This document shows, piece by piece, positions 35,992-45,591 of a stretch of DNA of 64,000 nt. Within the stretch, counting starts at the first letter, position 1. The number at the start of each line of letters is the position of its first letter. The notes under the pieces are model-generated. The model saw nothing but the letters and a program-made list of their open reading frames with translations, was not told where the DNA came from and made no database searches. The translations under genes and the position numbers were made by a program. This stretch comes from Staphylococcus capitis subsp. capitis. Its GTDB lineage: Bacteria; Bacillota; Bacilli; Staphylococcales; Staphylococcaceae. The stretch lies in contig NZ_CP145263.1 of the NCBI RefSeq assembly GCF_040739495.1, forward strand, positions 1,984,001 to 2,048,000. The letters run 5' to 3'.

Positions 35992-36681
35992 ATGAAATCT
36001 ACAGCACAATTAACAAAGGAGAATAATGTTAAATCATTACGGCTTAACAACACAGATCGTGAAATATTTGAGAATTACATGACGTATATTCGCGCAGACT
36101 TAAGTGTGAATCCTCATGATTCAGAACTAATGTTAAATCGCATTTTGAAACATTTGATTCGTGCTGAAGATAAAGGCATGCTAGCAATGGAGTTTTTTGA
36201 TCATGATCCTAAAGCACATGCTAAAAAAGAAATAAAAGCACTACCGAACGAAACAATTAAGAACATTTTTAAGTATATATATCATAATTTTATATTTTTA
36301 ATAGGGATATTTTGCTTTCTAAAGGGGTTCATTGGCTTTTTTATTGGAGGAGATAGTAACTATTTATATCTATATACTTTTCCAATAACTGTAATCGTTG
36401 GTCTCTTTATCATTTTCTTGTTTATATGGATGAGTTTTAGGACAGTTCAATTGCAATGTTTTAATAATTCACACTGGGTCTGGTGGTTAACATACGGGGT
36501 CATAGCTTTGCTACTAATCACCCTATTCTATGTGTTTTTTATTCCACAGTCATTTTTAGCCTTTGGTCCCTATATTAATGTAAGTAATTGGACATTTATT
36601 ATTATCTTCATTTTAATTACACCTGTTGCTTTCTATGTCGACCATCATTTCTATGATAGAGACGCTAATACACGCATGTAA
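35992..36681 (+). CDS. DUF1129-like membrane protein
   Basis: The 229 residues have a charged N-terminal helical domain (LTKENNVKSLRLNNTDREIFENYMTYIR; about 1-90) and four membrane helices in the second half (about 97-118, 126-146, 164-185 and 200-218). This arrangement resembles the DUF1129 family; function unknown. ATG start with AAGGAGC. It is convergent with the DUF456 gene across a strong terminator. Confidence 0.75.
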   Translation: MKSTAQLTKENNVKSLRLNNTDREIFENYMTYIRADLSVNPHDSELMLNRILKHLIRAEDKGMLAMEFFDHDPKAHAKKEIKALPNETIKNIFKYIYHNFIFLIGIFCFLKGFIGFFIGGDSNYLYLYTFPITVIVGLFIIFLFIWMSFRTVQLQCFNNSHWVWWLTYGVIALLLITLFYVFFIPQSFLAFGPYINVSNWTFIIIFILITPVAFYVDHHFYDRDANTRM

Positions 36682-36739
36682 AAAGACTTACTTTCAGTCT
36701 TCCTAAGGGATAATTTTACTGAAAGTAAGTCTTTTATTT
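36681..36739. terminator. Bidirectional terminator
   Basis: AAAAGACTTACTTTCAGT (36681-36698) and ACTGAAAGTAAGTCTTTT (36718-36735) form a perfect 18-bp stem between convergent genes. Confidence 0.92.
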
Positions 36740-36753
36740 TCAACATAAATTAA

Positions 36754-37242
36754 TTAATTAATTAAGAACACATCTACAAAGAACCAAATCACCATCATGA
36801 CCATAATTATAGCTTGAGCCACCGTGCTAGCCAGAAAAGCTATAACAGAGCCTAAACTTACCTTTAAAGCTTTCTTAAAATCAAAACCGTTTAATAATTC
36901 AACAACAAATACTGCAATTAACGGCACTAATATGATGCCAAATGGCGGGAATACGAAACACCCGACTATAACACCTACAAGTGCCGTATACTCACCTACC
37001 TTACTTCCGCCAAAACGATTAACAAAATATTTATTCATCATGAAATCTGCGACAAGAATAAATACAGTGAAAATGATCATAGCTACGTAAAATATCCATG
37101 ATAAACGTCCATCGTTAAAACCTATTTGATAAATGATAGATCCTATCCACATGACAAGCACTGATGGAATAATTGGCTTAATTAAACCTACAAATGCTAA
37201 GACAAACATGAGGATAATAAGTATCCATAAAACTGCTGTCAT
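36754..37242 (-). CDS. DUF456-family membrane protein
   Basis: Glycine-zipper type small membrane protein, 162 residues, function unknown. It has about five hydrophobic helices and the family-like PIIPSVLVMWIGSIIYQIGF near 24 and FPPFGIILVPLIAVFVVELLNG near 100. It starts six bases after the MFS gene on the same strand, so it is probably co-transcribed with it. Confidence 0.82.
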   Translation of the reverse strand: MTAVLWILIILMFVLAFVGLIKPIIPSVLVMWIGSIIYQIGFNDGRLSWIFYVAMIIFTVFILVADFMMNKYFVNRFGGSKVGEYTALVGVIVGCFVFPPFGIILVPLIAVFVVELLNGFDFKKALKVSLGSVIAFLASTVAQAIIMVMMVIWFFVDVFLIN

Positions 37243-37248
37243 CTATAT

Positions 37249-38457
37249 CTACTCCATATCTTCTTCGGTTATTATTTGATCTTTTGTAAAGAAAATAAGT
37301 ATCATACCAACTAGAATTGATGTCGCTGATACAAAAAAGACATTTTCCAAACCAACCCAATGGCTCATAACACCACCTAATAAATTTCCACATAATTGAC
37401 CTATAACCATTGCATTGGCAAATAATGTAGAGGCATAACCCGGGAAATCAGGTAAAATATCTTGAAAGTAACTAATACCCAATCCTAAAAGTATAGCTAA
37501 GAAAATAGCTAGGAAAACTTGACCTGCTAACATCATATAAAAGTTCTTAAATACACCGATACTAAAATAAAATGCTCCACCGAAGATGGAACCAATTAGA
37601 AGTAACGTTCGTGTTGGAAGTTTAGCTGATAAAATACCTAATATAACCATGAAAGGTACTTCAAGACCAGCACATAAACTAGCTAAATACCCTACATAAC
37701 TATCACGTTCTTTTAGATAATTTGTAACGAACAACGGCATATTCATCGTATACATCCATTGGCCAATATGTAAGAGAATAAATGCGATAAATGGAATAAA
37801 TAACGCTTTATCCCTAAACATATTGGGGGCTGATTTCTCCACGTGTTGTTGTGATGAGATTTGGTGTTCAACAGGTAAATTCTGATAGAAAAAAACTTGC
37901 AGAACTAAGGTGAATAGAAGAATAGCCACCGTTCCACCAAATAATGCAGTATATCCATTTAATTCAATTAACTGTGACCCTATAAACGGACCAAATAAAA
38001 ATCCTAATGAAAACATGGAACGTAACACAGTATTTGCAAACTTTGCACGATCTCGCGAGCTTGAGATATTAATTGACTCTCTTGCAGAAGCGTATAGTTG
38101 TGGCATTGCTGGGGCAAATAAACCTTGAAAAATTGCATATAAAACAATAAATAACCATATTTGATGCACATAAAAATAAATAGAAAAGCTTACCGCTCCC
38201 ATGAACAGCGCAGTAATAATTAGGACTTTTCTATTAACATTATGTGTATCAGAAAACCTAGCAATGATTGAGTTTACTGTGAATTGACTTACTGCAGCTA
38301 ATGCTAACAATAAACCGTATTGAGTTGTTGTCATTCCTAAATCTTTTGTAGCGAATAGGACGAGGTATGGTACAGTCACTGCTATACCCATGCCGAGTAG
38401 CATCATATTCACAACAAACAGTTTATAGTTTTTGATATGAAACAGTGCTGTAAACAT
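37249..38457 (-). CDS. MFS transporter, sugar-efflux (SetA) type
   Basis: Twelve-helix major facilitator exporter of 402 residues. The N-terminal half has the MFS motif region ARFSDTHNVNRKVLI near 67 and a central loop near 195-215. The pattern IRLS-free, with YFQDILPDFPGYASTLFANAM, resembles SetA/SotB sugar efflux proteins. The substrate is not known. It forms a pair with the DUF456 gene; the LysR gene upstream on the same strand may regulate it. Confidence 0.8.
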   Translation of the reverse strand: MFTALFHIKNYKLFVVNMMLLGMGIAVTVPYLVLFATKDLGMTTTQYGLLLALAAVSQFTVNSIIARFSDTHNVNRKVLIITALFMGAVSFSIYFYVHQIWLFIVLYAIFQGLFAPAMPQLYASARESINISSSRDRAKFANTVLRSMFSLGFLFGPFIGSQLIELNGYTALFGGTVAILLFTLVLQVFFYQNLPVEHQISSQQHVEKSAPNMFRDKALFIPFIAFILLHIGQWMYTMNMPLFVTNYLKERDSYVGYLASLCAGLEVPFMVILGILSAKLPTRTLLLIGSIFGGAFYFSIGVFKNFYMMLAGQVFLAIFLAILLGLGISYFQDILPDFPGYASTLFANAMVIGQLCGNLLGGVMSHWVGLENVFFVSATSILVGMILIFFTKDQIITEEDME

Positions 38458-38529
38458 TTTTTTGACCTCTATTCTTTTATTAAATTGTACTTTTCTTCAT
38501 TAGACTCATTGGAAATGCTTTCTAAAAAA

Positions 38530-39384
38530 TCATCGAATAAAATTCAACATTAAATTAACAAATGAATCTACTTGAGGCAGTTGTAACATACTTCCATCAT
38601 AACTCATATAAGTTGAACGTATGAGAGGTTCATCATCAATACTAACCTTCTCAAATTCAAACATATTTTTATCAATATGCTTCATCATAATTTCTGGTAA
38701 AATCGTTACACCTACACCACTTAATAGCATTTCTTTACAAGTCGCAACTTGGTCCACCGTTATCGTTGCATGATAATCTTGACCTAAATTATCATTGTAC
38801 CATTGCTTAATTTGATTAATGTATATTGGATCTGCTTGAAATTCTATAAATGGTAATTTTGTAACATCCTCACGTCGATCTTTAGGATAAATAAAATAGT
38901 GATCGTCATTAAATAAATGCGTATTAGATAAATTCATCACTTTATTCCCTCTCGTAATCATTACGTGATAATCGCGATGATTTGCTTTTATCTGTTCAGT
39001 AGATCCTACTTGAACTTGAATTTCTACGTTAGGAAACTGTGTGTTGTATAAGCTCAATACTTCGGGTAGTAACGTTTGTCCGATTAAAGACGAACATCCT
39101 ATCGAAATCGTACCATTTACCTCTCCGATGTGTGCCTGCATTTTATCAAAGAATAAGCGTTCACGTTTCAACATATCACGCGCATGATCAATAATCATAG
39201 CGCCTTCAGTTGTAGTGATCAATTGCTTTTTTGTACGAATAAAAATTTCTACTCCAAACGAACTCTCAATCGCTTTTAAACGTTGAGTCACTGCTGGTTG
39301 CGAAATATATAATATCTCTGCCGCTTTACGTAACGTTTTTGTTTCATCTAGTGTGATGAGTAAACGATAATCATCAATTTTCAT
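38530..39384 (-). CDS. LysR-family transcription regulator
   Basis: The 284 residues have an N-terminal winged helix (MKIDDYRLLITLDETKTLRKAAEILYISQPAVTQRLKAIE, split; residues 1-62) and a periplasmic-binding-like effector domain (about 88-280). It lies 73 bases upstream of the MFS gene on the same strand, so its target could be that transporter. Effector unknown. ATG start without a strong ribosome site (AGGGGGAC is upstream). Confidence 0.87.
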   Translation of the reverse strand: MKIDDYRLLITLDETKTLRKAAEILYISQPAVTQRLKAIESSFGVEIFIRTKKQLITTTEGAMIIDHARDMLKRERLFFDKMQAHIGEVNGTISIGCSSLIGQTLLPEVLSLYNTQFPNVEIQVQVGSTEQIKANHRDYHVMITRGNKVMNLSNTHLFNDDHYFIYPKDRREDVTKLPFIEFQADPIYINQIKQWYNDNLGQDYHATITVDQVATCKEMLLSGVGVTILPEIMMKHIDKNMFEFEKVSIDDEPLIRSTYMSYDGSMLQLPQVDSFVNLMLNFIR

Positions 39385-39477
39385 AGCGTCCCCCTAAATA
39401 TTTCTATCCTTAAATCTTTGCTATGATGATTTAGCTTTAGTTGATTAACCTTCAACCACATATCCTTTTAATGGAAT

Positions 39478-40083
39478 TCACTTCGCTTTACGTCGGTGCT
39501 GTTTACGTTTATTTTTCGGTTTAAAAGGACGTTTATGCTTATTTCTTAGAGATTTATGATAAATTTTGTTGTAACAATGCATGACCTTATCTTGAACTTC
39601 TGAAAAGTTCTCTTCAATTTCAATCATTAGTTGATGTGCAATAATATAAGCCTCGTGGTATTGTTTCTTAGAAATTTGCTTATTTTGTAAGGCATACATC
39701 AAATCATCTTCATCTACAAGTTCATATTCTCCTGTAGGTAACACTAGCACATCTAAACATAAATCTAACGTACGAGCATTTCCCTTTTGAGTGATATTCT
39801 TAATATTAATATCAAAATAATATTCTAGCGGATTACCTTTATCATCAAACATGACTGTAATACTATATCGCTTTTTTTCTGGTAGTATTTGCAACCATCT
39901 ATAATTGTCATCCGCAACTATTATGTTTTGTCCAACTACCGTCACCTCTAAAGGCTCACGAACCTTTTTCATCGTGACCAAGCCTATAATACCTTTAAAT
40001 CTATTATTATTAACTTTAACCTCTGTATACTCTCTCTCTACCAGGCGACGCCAGTGACGTTTATCTATATATTTTACTTTCAC
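39478..40083 (-). CDS. DUF402-family protein with basic C-terminal tail
   Basis: DUF402 proteins include nucleoside tri/diphosphate phosphatases and RNA-binding FomD-like enzymes. Here 201 residues show the core acidic pattern in YYFDINIKNI, DLCLDVLVLPTGEYELVDEDDLMYAL (split), which binds metal in the family. A strongly basic tail (NKHKRPFKPKNKRKQHRRKAK, split) suggests nucleic acid contact. The GTG at 40083 is chosen because AAGGAG lies nine bases before it; earlier in-frame TTG and GTG codons lie too close to it. Confidence 0.78.
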   Translation of the reverse strand: MKVKYIDKRHWRRLVEREYTEVKVNNNRFKGIIGLVTMKKVREPLEVTVVGQNIIVADDNYRWLQILPEKKRYSITVMFDDKGNPLEYYFDINIKNITQKGNARTLDLCLDVLVLPTGEYELVDEDDLMYALQNKQISKKQYHEAYIIAHQLMIEIEENFSEVQDKVMHCYNKIYHKSLRNKHKRPFKPKNKRKQHRRKAK

Positions 40084-40352
40084 AGTCACCAACTCCTTAT
40101 TTTCATTATATAAAACTGGTTAGTTAATGTCATCTTAATGTTTTAGATTGATGACTATTACATTCTTATTTTCAAAATTATATTAAAACTATTTTACTAT
40201 AAATTGATGTAATTTACTTAAAATTGACAATATTACTATGATTTAATAAGTTAACTCTACACATTTTTCTAGATTTTCTAATCAATGAGTGTAAAATCCC
40301 AATGTGGTTTTACACCAACTTAAGAAGGAAACTAATTAATTAAGGAAGAGCA

Positions 40353-40433
40353 ATGGAAGAAACATATATAAATTGTAGATATTGCAAAAGAACTATTTGG
40401 CTCAGCCAAATAGCAATATGTATATGCTACTAA
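40353..40433 (+). CDS. Candidate 26-residue CxxC small protein
   Basis: ATG at 40353 preceded by AAGGAAGAG. The peptide starts MEETYINCRYCKRTIW and ends in AICICY before TAA, so it has a CRYC metal-binding-like pair and a second Cys pair in a hydrophobic tail. The codons for IWLSQI lie in a perfect hairpin CTATTTGGC-tca-GCCAAATAG (40393-40413). No homologue is recognised. It could be a real small protein, or the hairpin could be part of a noncoding RNA. Confidence 0.35.
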   Translation: MEETYINCRYCKRTIWLSQIAICICY

Positions 40434-40453
40434 AAAATTAATTTTTAATATAA

Positions 40454-40494
40454 AAGCCTTTAAACGGATTAAATTTAAATCCATTTAAAGGCTT
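40454..40494 (-). terminator. Terminator of the cupin gene
   Basis: AAGCCTTTAAATGGATT and AATCCGTTTAAAGGCTT pair (one G-T) on the minus strand, followed by TTATATT. A nearly identical stem follows fhuG at 60745-60798. Confidence 0.82.
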
Positions 40495-40500
40495 CGTTTA

Positions 40501-40968
40501 CTATAATACGGCATATTTTCTTATTATATTTTCTAAATCTGGATATTGCTTTATCAATTGGTCTTGTCTTAATAATTCGAAATGTTCAAATTCAAAGGCA
40601 GGTTGACACATACATCCTACAAGGCTATAACCTTCATTATCATCGATAGAAGAAGCAAATATTGTACCTTTAGGCACACAATATTGTAACTGATCTCCAT
40701 CAGATATATTTTGACCTAGTTTCACACTGTGATACTTACCTTCTGGTGTAATCATGTGAATAGTTAATGTTTCTCCAGCATGATGATACCATACTTCATC
40801 TGCATCAATGCGATGAAAATGGGAAATATTGTCATGTGTTAAAAGAAAATAAATACTGCTATAAGGTGATCTATTAAGCGTATCATCGCGTAGTGTTTCT
40901 CTAAAATAACCACCCTCAGGATGAGCGATGAGTGCAAGCTCTTGAATCCACTCTTGAGAAGTTTTCAT
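40501..40968 (-). CDS. Cupin-fold DUF985 protein
   Basis: Small beta-barrel protein of 155 residues, function unknown. Family pattern: ALIAHPEGGYFRETLRD near 12, SIYFLLTHDNISHFHRIDADEVWYHHAGETL (split) near 38, and CVPKGTIFASSIDD and LVGCMCQPAFEFEHFELL near the end. His residues suggest a metal or ligand site. Its start codon overlaps the yebC stop by one base, so both are translated from one transcript. Confidence 0.88.
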   Translation of the reverse strand: MKTSQEWIQELALIAHPEGGYFRETLRDDTLNRSPYSSIYFLLTHDNISHFHRIDADEVWYHHAGETLTIHMITPEGKYHSVKLGQNISDGDQLQYCVPKGTIFASSIDDNEGYSLVGCMCQPAFEFEHFELLRQDQLIKQYPDLENIIRKYAVL

Positions 40969-41684
40969 TATTTTAAATCGACATTGTGGAATACGTTTTG
41001 AACATCTTCTAAATCTTCAAGCGCGTCCACTAATTTCTCAAATGTAGCTTGATCATCTTCAGATAACTCAATATCTGTTTGTGGTAACATTTCAAATTCT
41101 GCCACTTTAAAGTCTTCAACACCAGATTCACGTAATGCATCTTGAACTTGAGCAAATTGATCAGGTTCTGCATAAACAATTGTTAATCCATCTTCATCAA
41201 TGACATCTCTCACATCAACATCTTGTTCCATTAATGTTTCTAAAATTTCATCTGCAGATTTTCCCTCTACACCGAAAGTCGCTGTATGATCAAACATGTA
41301 AGCAACTGAACCAGATACACCCATATTACCGCCATTTTTACCGAAAGCAGCACGCACATCAGAAGCTGTACGATTCACATTATTTGTTAAGGCATCAACT
41401 ATTAACATTGAACCACTTGGTCCAAAGCCTTCATATCTTAAGTGATCATAATTTTCATCGCCTGCACCTTTAGCTTTATCAATAGCTCTATCGATGATGT
41501 GATTAGGCACTGAATATGTTTTAGCACGCTCCAATACTAATCTTAGTGCTTGGTTAGATTCTGGATTAGGTTCTCCAGATTTTGCTGCTACATATATTTC
41601 TTTACCAAATTTGGCATAAATTCTACTCGTATTTTTATCTTTTTGGGCTTTTTTCTCTTTAATGTTGTTCCATTTACGTCCCAT
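40968..41684 (-). CDS. YebC/PmpR-family DNA- and ribosome-associated regulator
   Basis: Family members act as transcription regulators and, in recent work, help translate proline stretches. The 238 residues are full length: [30 protein letters not shown], then [32 protein letters not shown] and [13 protein letters not shown]. The MGRKW start rather than MAGHSKW places it in the shorter YeeN-like subgroup of Firmicutes. First gene of the yebC-cupin pair. Confidence 0.9.
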   Translation of the reverse strand: MGRKWNNIKEKKAQKDKNTSRIYAKFGKEIYVAAKSGEPNPESNQALRLVLERAKTYSVPNHIIDRAIDKAKGAGDENYDHLRYEGFGPSGSMLIVDALTNNVNRTASDVRAAFGKNGGNMGVSGSVAYMFDHTATFGVEGKSADEILETLMEQDVDVRDVIDEDGLTIVYAEPDQFAQVQDALRESGVEDFKVAEFEMLPQTDIELSEDDQATFEKLVDALEDLEDVQNVFHNVDLK

Positions 41685-41997
41685 AATGTCATCTCACTTT
41701 CGTACTCTATGTTCTTCATTATATATTTAGCAGTAATTTTTGTAAAATCTCATAAACAGAGGTAAACCATTGCTATATCAATATTTTAAAGTGATACTTA
41801 TTTGAATTTGAGCTTTTCTGCTTATCTCTATTAAATAAAAAAACACAAAGACGATTTTTTAGTTCATATCATCTTTGTGCTAATCATTTTTTAATTTGTA
41901 TATCAGTCTTCATACGCTAAAATACTCAAGGATATATACATGGAATAAGCATATAAAAGGTGTCGATTTAAAATAATTAATAAATCGACACCCTTTA
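41685..41997. other. Intergenic region between yebC and sarX
   Basis: Contains the yebC promoter (near 41700-41760), a CACAAAGA...TCTTTGTG type inverted repeat (41844-41879) and the sarX terminator. No coding frame supported. Confidence 0.5.
41957..41995 (-). terminator. Terminator of sarX
   Basis: AAGGGTGTCGATTTA pairs with TAAATCGACACCTT on the minus strand, followed by TTATATGC. Confidence 0.82.
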
Positions 41998-42357
41998 TTA
42001 AATATTTAAAAAGTTTTCAACGTCATCAAATAAAGCATTAAATACATCCAAGTTTTTTTCACTCATATATAGAAAAATTTTTCTTTCATCTCTTGTTGAT
42101 CTTACTTTGCTTAATTTTTCTTTATCTATTAATCTTCGAATTGACACTAGTAACTTTGTTCTACTCAATTCTAATTCACTTATAGCTGTTTTTAAAAATG
42201 TTTGCATAAGTATTTGTTCATCTAAACAATACTTTCTAGCTAAGTCTAGTACAGCAAGATCATTTAACGTTAACTTATATTCTTTATCTATATATTCAGA
42301 TAATGCTTTATATTGTTTGTAAAATCCTAGCAGTTTTTCTAGTTTCTGTTCATTCAA
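41998..42357 (-). CDS. sarX: SarX, SarA-family regulator
   Basis: Winged-helix SarA-family transcription factor. In S. epidermidis and S. aureus SarX promotes biofilm via icaADBC and represses agr. I choose a TTG start at 42357 ([19 protein letters not shown]), because GGAGGTG lies seven bases before it and it gives exactly 119 residues, the family length. A longer frame from 42432 would add a 25-residue hydrophobic leader with no ribosome site. The DNA-binding region [32 protein letters not shown] is intact. It lies 85 bases downstream of rbf, its known activator. Confidence 0.93.
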   Translation of the reverse strand: MNEQKLEKLLGFYKQYKALSEYIDKEYKLTLNDLAVLDLARKYCLDEQILMQTFLKTAISELELSRTKLLVSIRRLIDKEKLSKVRSTRDERKIFLYMSEKNLDVFNALFDDVENFLNI

Positions 42358-42442
42358 GACGCGCACCTCCAAATATATGTAGACAATGTATAGTAACATT
42401 ATCCTAAATATCTGGATAATTGTCTTTGACATTTGTTTTTAA

Positions 42443-44647
42443 TCATTTGTCAAAATTACCAATAAATTTAAATTGAATTGTGTTACACTTTTTTAATTTG
42501 TTATCTTTTTTATAGATTTTTACAAGATACGCCGAATTGTACTTCAAACTTAGCTTTAATGGCGATTCATTAAAATCATGCTCAAAAATTTCTATATGCG
42601 GTCTAAAATTATCTTCAACTTTTATTAAGAAATTAGTAGACCACTGATATTTATTGCGTAAATTAGGTGGAATAATATGATTGATGTTCCCACTTTCATT
42701 ATCAATTTTAGCAATCATACATATATATTCATCTTTAAGATTTTCTTCATCAAAATTAATGTAAATATCAATATTCTTAAAGTGATCTATGCTTGATTCA
42801 CTTTCAACTACTCGCCAATCGTATAAATAGAGCAGATATCTATCGTTGCGCTCAATAATATTATAGAATCCATTTTCAACTTTGTTTTGATTAACCATCC
42901 AACTTAAATCATTAAATACTAATCCATAAGTTGTTTTAAAACCATTCTCATCAAATAAATGAACAGAATTAAATATATTCGGATGTGAAAATAAATTTAA
43001 ACCATATCCTGAAAAATGCTCTTTTAGTTTAGCTACAGACAGATACAGGAGCGGTGCACTATGACTTAAATCAATCTCTTCATTATTTAACAATTGATGA
43101 TTAACTAAGTTTAAAAAGATAAGGTTTTCTTTACTAAAATCAAATTGGTCCAAATTTAAACTCAAGTGTTTTAACTGAAGAACATTCTTCAAAAGAAGAC
43201 CTTCATTACTATCCATTAAATAAGGTGATGTCAATTGTGCGTTATCTATATAGAGATAATCAAATTTGAGTCTTTTAATTTGAGCTTCTAATGACTTAAA
43301 TCGCGCTGACTCATCTATCATACAACTAATATCTAAACCAATCGCGTAATTTAATAGTGTATTCTGCATTTTTAAGATATCTCTATAAATACTACGTAGA
43401 TCTTTTTCGTTTAAATTGAAAATAAATTGAATTTCATAATTATAACCACAACTGTGATTTTTCTTATCTAGTTGCTTAAGACTTGTACTAAAACTCTCTT
43501 TTATATCATTTATATATTTAATTTCATTAACATTAAAAGCAATATGTAAATCATTTTCAATAATAGTTTGGCTTATATAATTTTTTTCATTTTGTGTTAA
43601 TGATTTGCAATAATCATACAAATAAGGCATGAAGTAAAAGATAATATTAGATTCTTTAAAACCAATTTTCTGATAAAGTCCCTCTAAAAATAGCAACTTT
43701 ATTTCTTCAATGGTATTGATTTGAATGACAGAATAAAAAGGAGAAGCATTTACTATTTGCGCATCATCAATTCTAATTTCATCATAGATATCTGAAACAT
43801 CGTTAGGTATAACAGAACGAATAAGTTTCTTTAATGGCCTTTTTTTATTCTCTGGCACCGTATCATCTGAACAACCATTGTACTTATCATACTTTTTCAT
43901 AGTACGATATTCATTAGGAGTCACACTAAGATAATTCTTGAATTGCTTGGAATAAGTCGAGGCATTACTAAATCCAAGTGCATCACTAATTTGACTAATT
44001 GTTTTATTCGTAGTTAATAACATTTCTATAGATTTACTAATTTTTAATGTATCAACGTACTTTTTAAATCCCATCCCCATTAAAGTATGAAATTGCGAAG
44101 ATAAATTTGATTTTGATATATAGAGCTGGTTCGATATATCTCTTAAGGTTAACCTTTCACTCATATGATTATATATGTAATCTAGTTCATCTTTTAAGTC
44201 ACCGTAAAAGGCATAAATGTATTGATCTTCGGCTATTTTTTTATCTATACTCGCTTCCTGAGCAAGCATTTCAACAATTTTATTTATGAGCTCATATTCT
44301 TTTTCAGTCTTTCCATCAATATAATTTAATGCGAGTTGAGCCATTAAATATTTAATTTCGTTTGTAGATTTAATCAACTCAGCAGTATAGTGGTAATCAA
44401 AAAATGTATACCCTAATTCTGTAAACCAATCACTAGAAATGTATATTTCTAGCGTAGTTCCATTGTCATTGATTCCAAAAACATCCATATTATTAACAAT
44501 ATATAGTTCATTATTTATCGTTCTTTGCTTTCTGAATTGTTGAAGATGCATACTTCCCTCTATTGGCCAAAATAAAAGTATCCCATCTTGGCATCGAGTC
44601 GTTGAATATTCGTTCTTAGAGAGTATATGCAAACAGGAATGTGACAT
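42443..44647 (-). CDS. rbf: Rbf, AraC-family regulator of biofilm formation
   Basis: Large AraC/XylS regulator; in S. aureus Rbf raises biofilm formation by activating sarX, which lies next to it. The 734 residues have an N-terminal sensor-like domain (to about 150). The two helix-turn-helix units follow (LTLRDISNQLYISKSNLSSQFHTLMG and TISQISDALGFSNASTYSKQFKNYL, split; about 165-250). A long C-terminal domain with beta/alpha pattern (about 285-734) resembles glycosyl-hydrolase-like barrels. Length is slightly above the 716-717 of S. aureus. Intact. Confidence 0.93.
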   Translation of the reverse strand: MSHSCLHILSKNEYSTTRCQDGILLFWPIEGSMHLQQFRKQRTINNELYIVNNMDVFGINDNGTTLEIYISSDWFTELGYTFFDYHYTAELIKSTNEIKYLMAQLALNYIDGKTEKEYELINKIVEMLAQEASIDKKIAEDQYIYAFYGDLKDELDYIYNHMSERLTLRDISNQLYISKSNLSSQFHTLMGMGFKKYVDTLKISKSIEMLLTTNKTISQISDALGFSNASTYSKQFKNYLSVTPNEYRTMKKYDKYNGCSDDTVPENKKRPLKKLIRSVIPNDVSDIYDEIRIDDAQIVNASPFYSVIQINTIEEIKLLFLEGLYQKIGFKESNIIFYFMPYLYDYCKSLTQNEKNYISQTIIENDLHIAFNVNEIKYINDIKESFSTSLKQLDKKNHSCGYNYEIQFIFNLNEKDLRSIYRDILKMQNTLLNYAIGLDISCMIDESARFKSLEAQIKRLKFDYLYIDNAQLTSPYLMDSNEGLLLKNVLQLKHLSLNLDQFDFSKENLIFLNLVNHQLLNNEEIDLSHSAPLLYLSVAKLKEHFSGYGLNLFSHPNIFNSVHLFDENGFKTTYGLVFNDLSWMVNQNKVENGFYNIIERNDRYLLYLYDWRVVESESSIDHFKNIDIYINFDEENLKDEYICMIAKIDNESGNINHIIPPNLRNKYQWSTNFLIKVEDNFRPHIEIFEHDFNESPLKLSLKYNSAYLVKIYKKDNKLKKCNTIQFKFIGNFDK

Positions 44648-44818
44648 TACTTTACCTCTTTTCCTATTTTAAATAGCCTACTATTAATAATACTTAACCA
44701 TTGTTCACATTCAATAAACGCCAATTTAACACAATATGAAAATTATATCAAAAGCGAAATTATATATATATTCAATTATTTTTTATGTGTCTATTCCATT
44801 TAATTATACATTATAAAA

Positions 44819-44915
44819 AAAGATGTGGCGTCGGAATTCCATAATTCAAACAATAATCAAGTCATTCAATAACTCAAATGCTCTCATTAGGAACAAACAC
44901 GTCCACATCTTGAAT
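44819..44915 (-). terminator. Terminator of the Bax-inhibitor-like gene
   Basis: AAGATGTGG (near 44915-44907) pairs with CCACATCTT (near 44827-44819) on the minus strand over a long loop, followed by TTTTTTATA. Confidence 0.6.
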
Positions 44916-44931
44916 ATTAAGCATTATAGAT

Positions 44932-45591
44932 TTAATTTTTGAAGCGATTAGCTAATCTTAGTATGTCTTCAATGATATTTAATAAATTGATAAATAGATT
45001 AAAGCCCATTTCTCGAGGTGAAAATTGTCCTCTTTTCATCCTATTAAAATCATAAAGTGTATACAATAGGAACAATAATAAGCTAATAACCGTAATTACA
45101 GTATGGAATATAGGATTATGAATAAATATTCCTATTAAACTAGCAATAATCAATGCTATTAAAGTAACAAATAAATATTTACCCATACTGGATGCGTCAT
45201 TAATTAAGAAATACCCTACAATACCAAATGCAATAAAAGCGCCTATAGCAAGTAAAATATTCTTATAAAAAACTTCTGCACCTAAATTTTGTAGATAAGC
45301 AGTAAACATCGCATATGAAAGTAGTCCGACAATAATAGCGTATATATGTGAAATAATAAGGCCATATTTACGTGCGCGTTTAATAAATAAAGTAGCCAGT
45401 AAAATAACTAATAACGCTATAGATAGTAGTCTTCTCCAAGACATAGGGAGGTATTGACCGAAATAACAACCAATGCCAAATATAATCCAATAGTACATAA
45501 AGAATAGCCAAACCTTACCATAAGCATGAGATTGGTGTTTATCTTTAGAGTGATTTTGTGACTTTTCTGTACTTTGAGTCGATTGGGACAT
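44932..45591 (-). CDS. Bax inhibitor-1 family-like membrane protein
   Basis: The 219 residues start with a polar Gln/Ser/His-rich tail (about 1-25), then seven hydrophobic helices. The last segment, LYTLYDFNRMKRGQFSPREMGFNLFINLLNIIEDILRLANR (split), resembles the C-terminus of the BI-1/YetJ family, whose members are pH-dependent calcium leak channels. Assignment is by pattern only. Monocistronic. It lies upstream of and divergent from the amidase gene. Confidence 0.75.
   Translation of the reverse strand: MSQSTQSTEKSQNHSKDKHQSHAYGKVWLFFMYYWIIFGIGCYFGQYLPMSWRRLLSIALLVILLATLFIKRARKYGLIISHIYAIIVGLLSYAMFTAYLQNLGAEVFYKNILLAIGAFIAFGIVGYFLINDASSMGKYLFVTLIALIIASLIGIFIHNPIFHTVITVISLLLFLLYTLYDFNRMKRGQFSPREMGFNLFINLLNIIEDILRLANRFKN

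Larger units (their letters stand above)
40093..40500. other. Long intergenic region holding a candidate small gene
   Basis: Between DUF402 and cupin genes. On the plus strand it has TTGACA (40225-40230), a GTGTAAAA...TTTTACAC hairpin near 40289-40315, an AAGGA ribosome site, a 26-codon frame (40353-40433) and a terminator-like stem at 40454-40494. Together they could make one short transcript. No other feature seen. Confidence 0.45.

Noticed and set aside
42358..42432. N-terminal extension of SarX
   Set aside because: It has no ribosome site, and the TTG start at 42357 gives the family length with GGAGGTG at ideal spacing.
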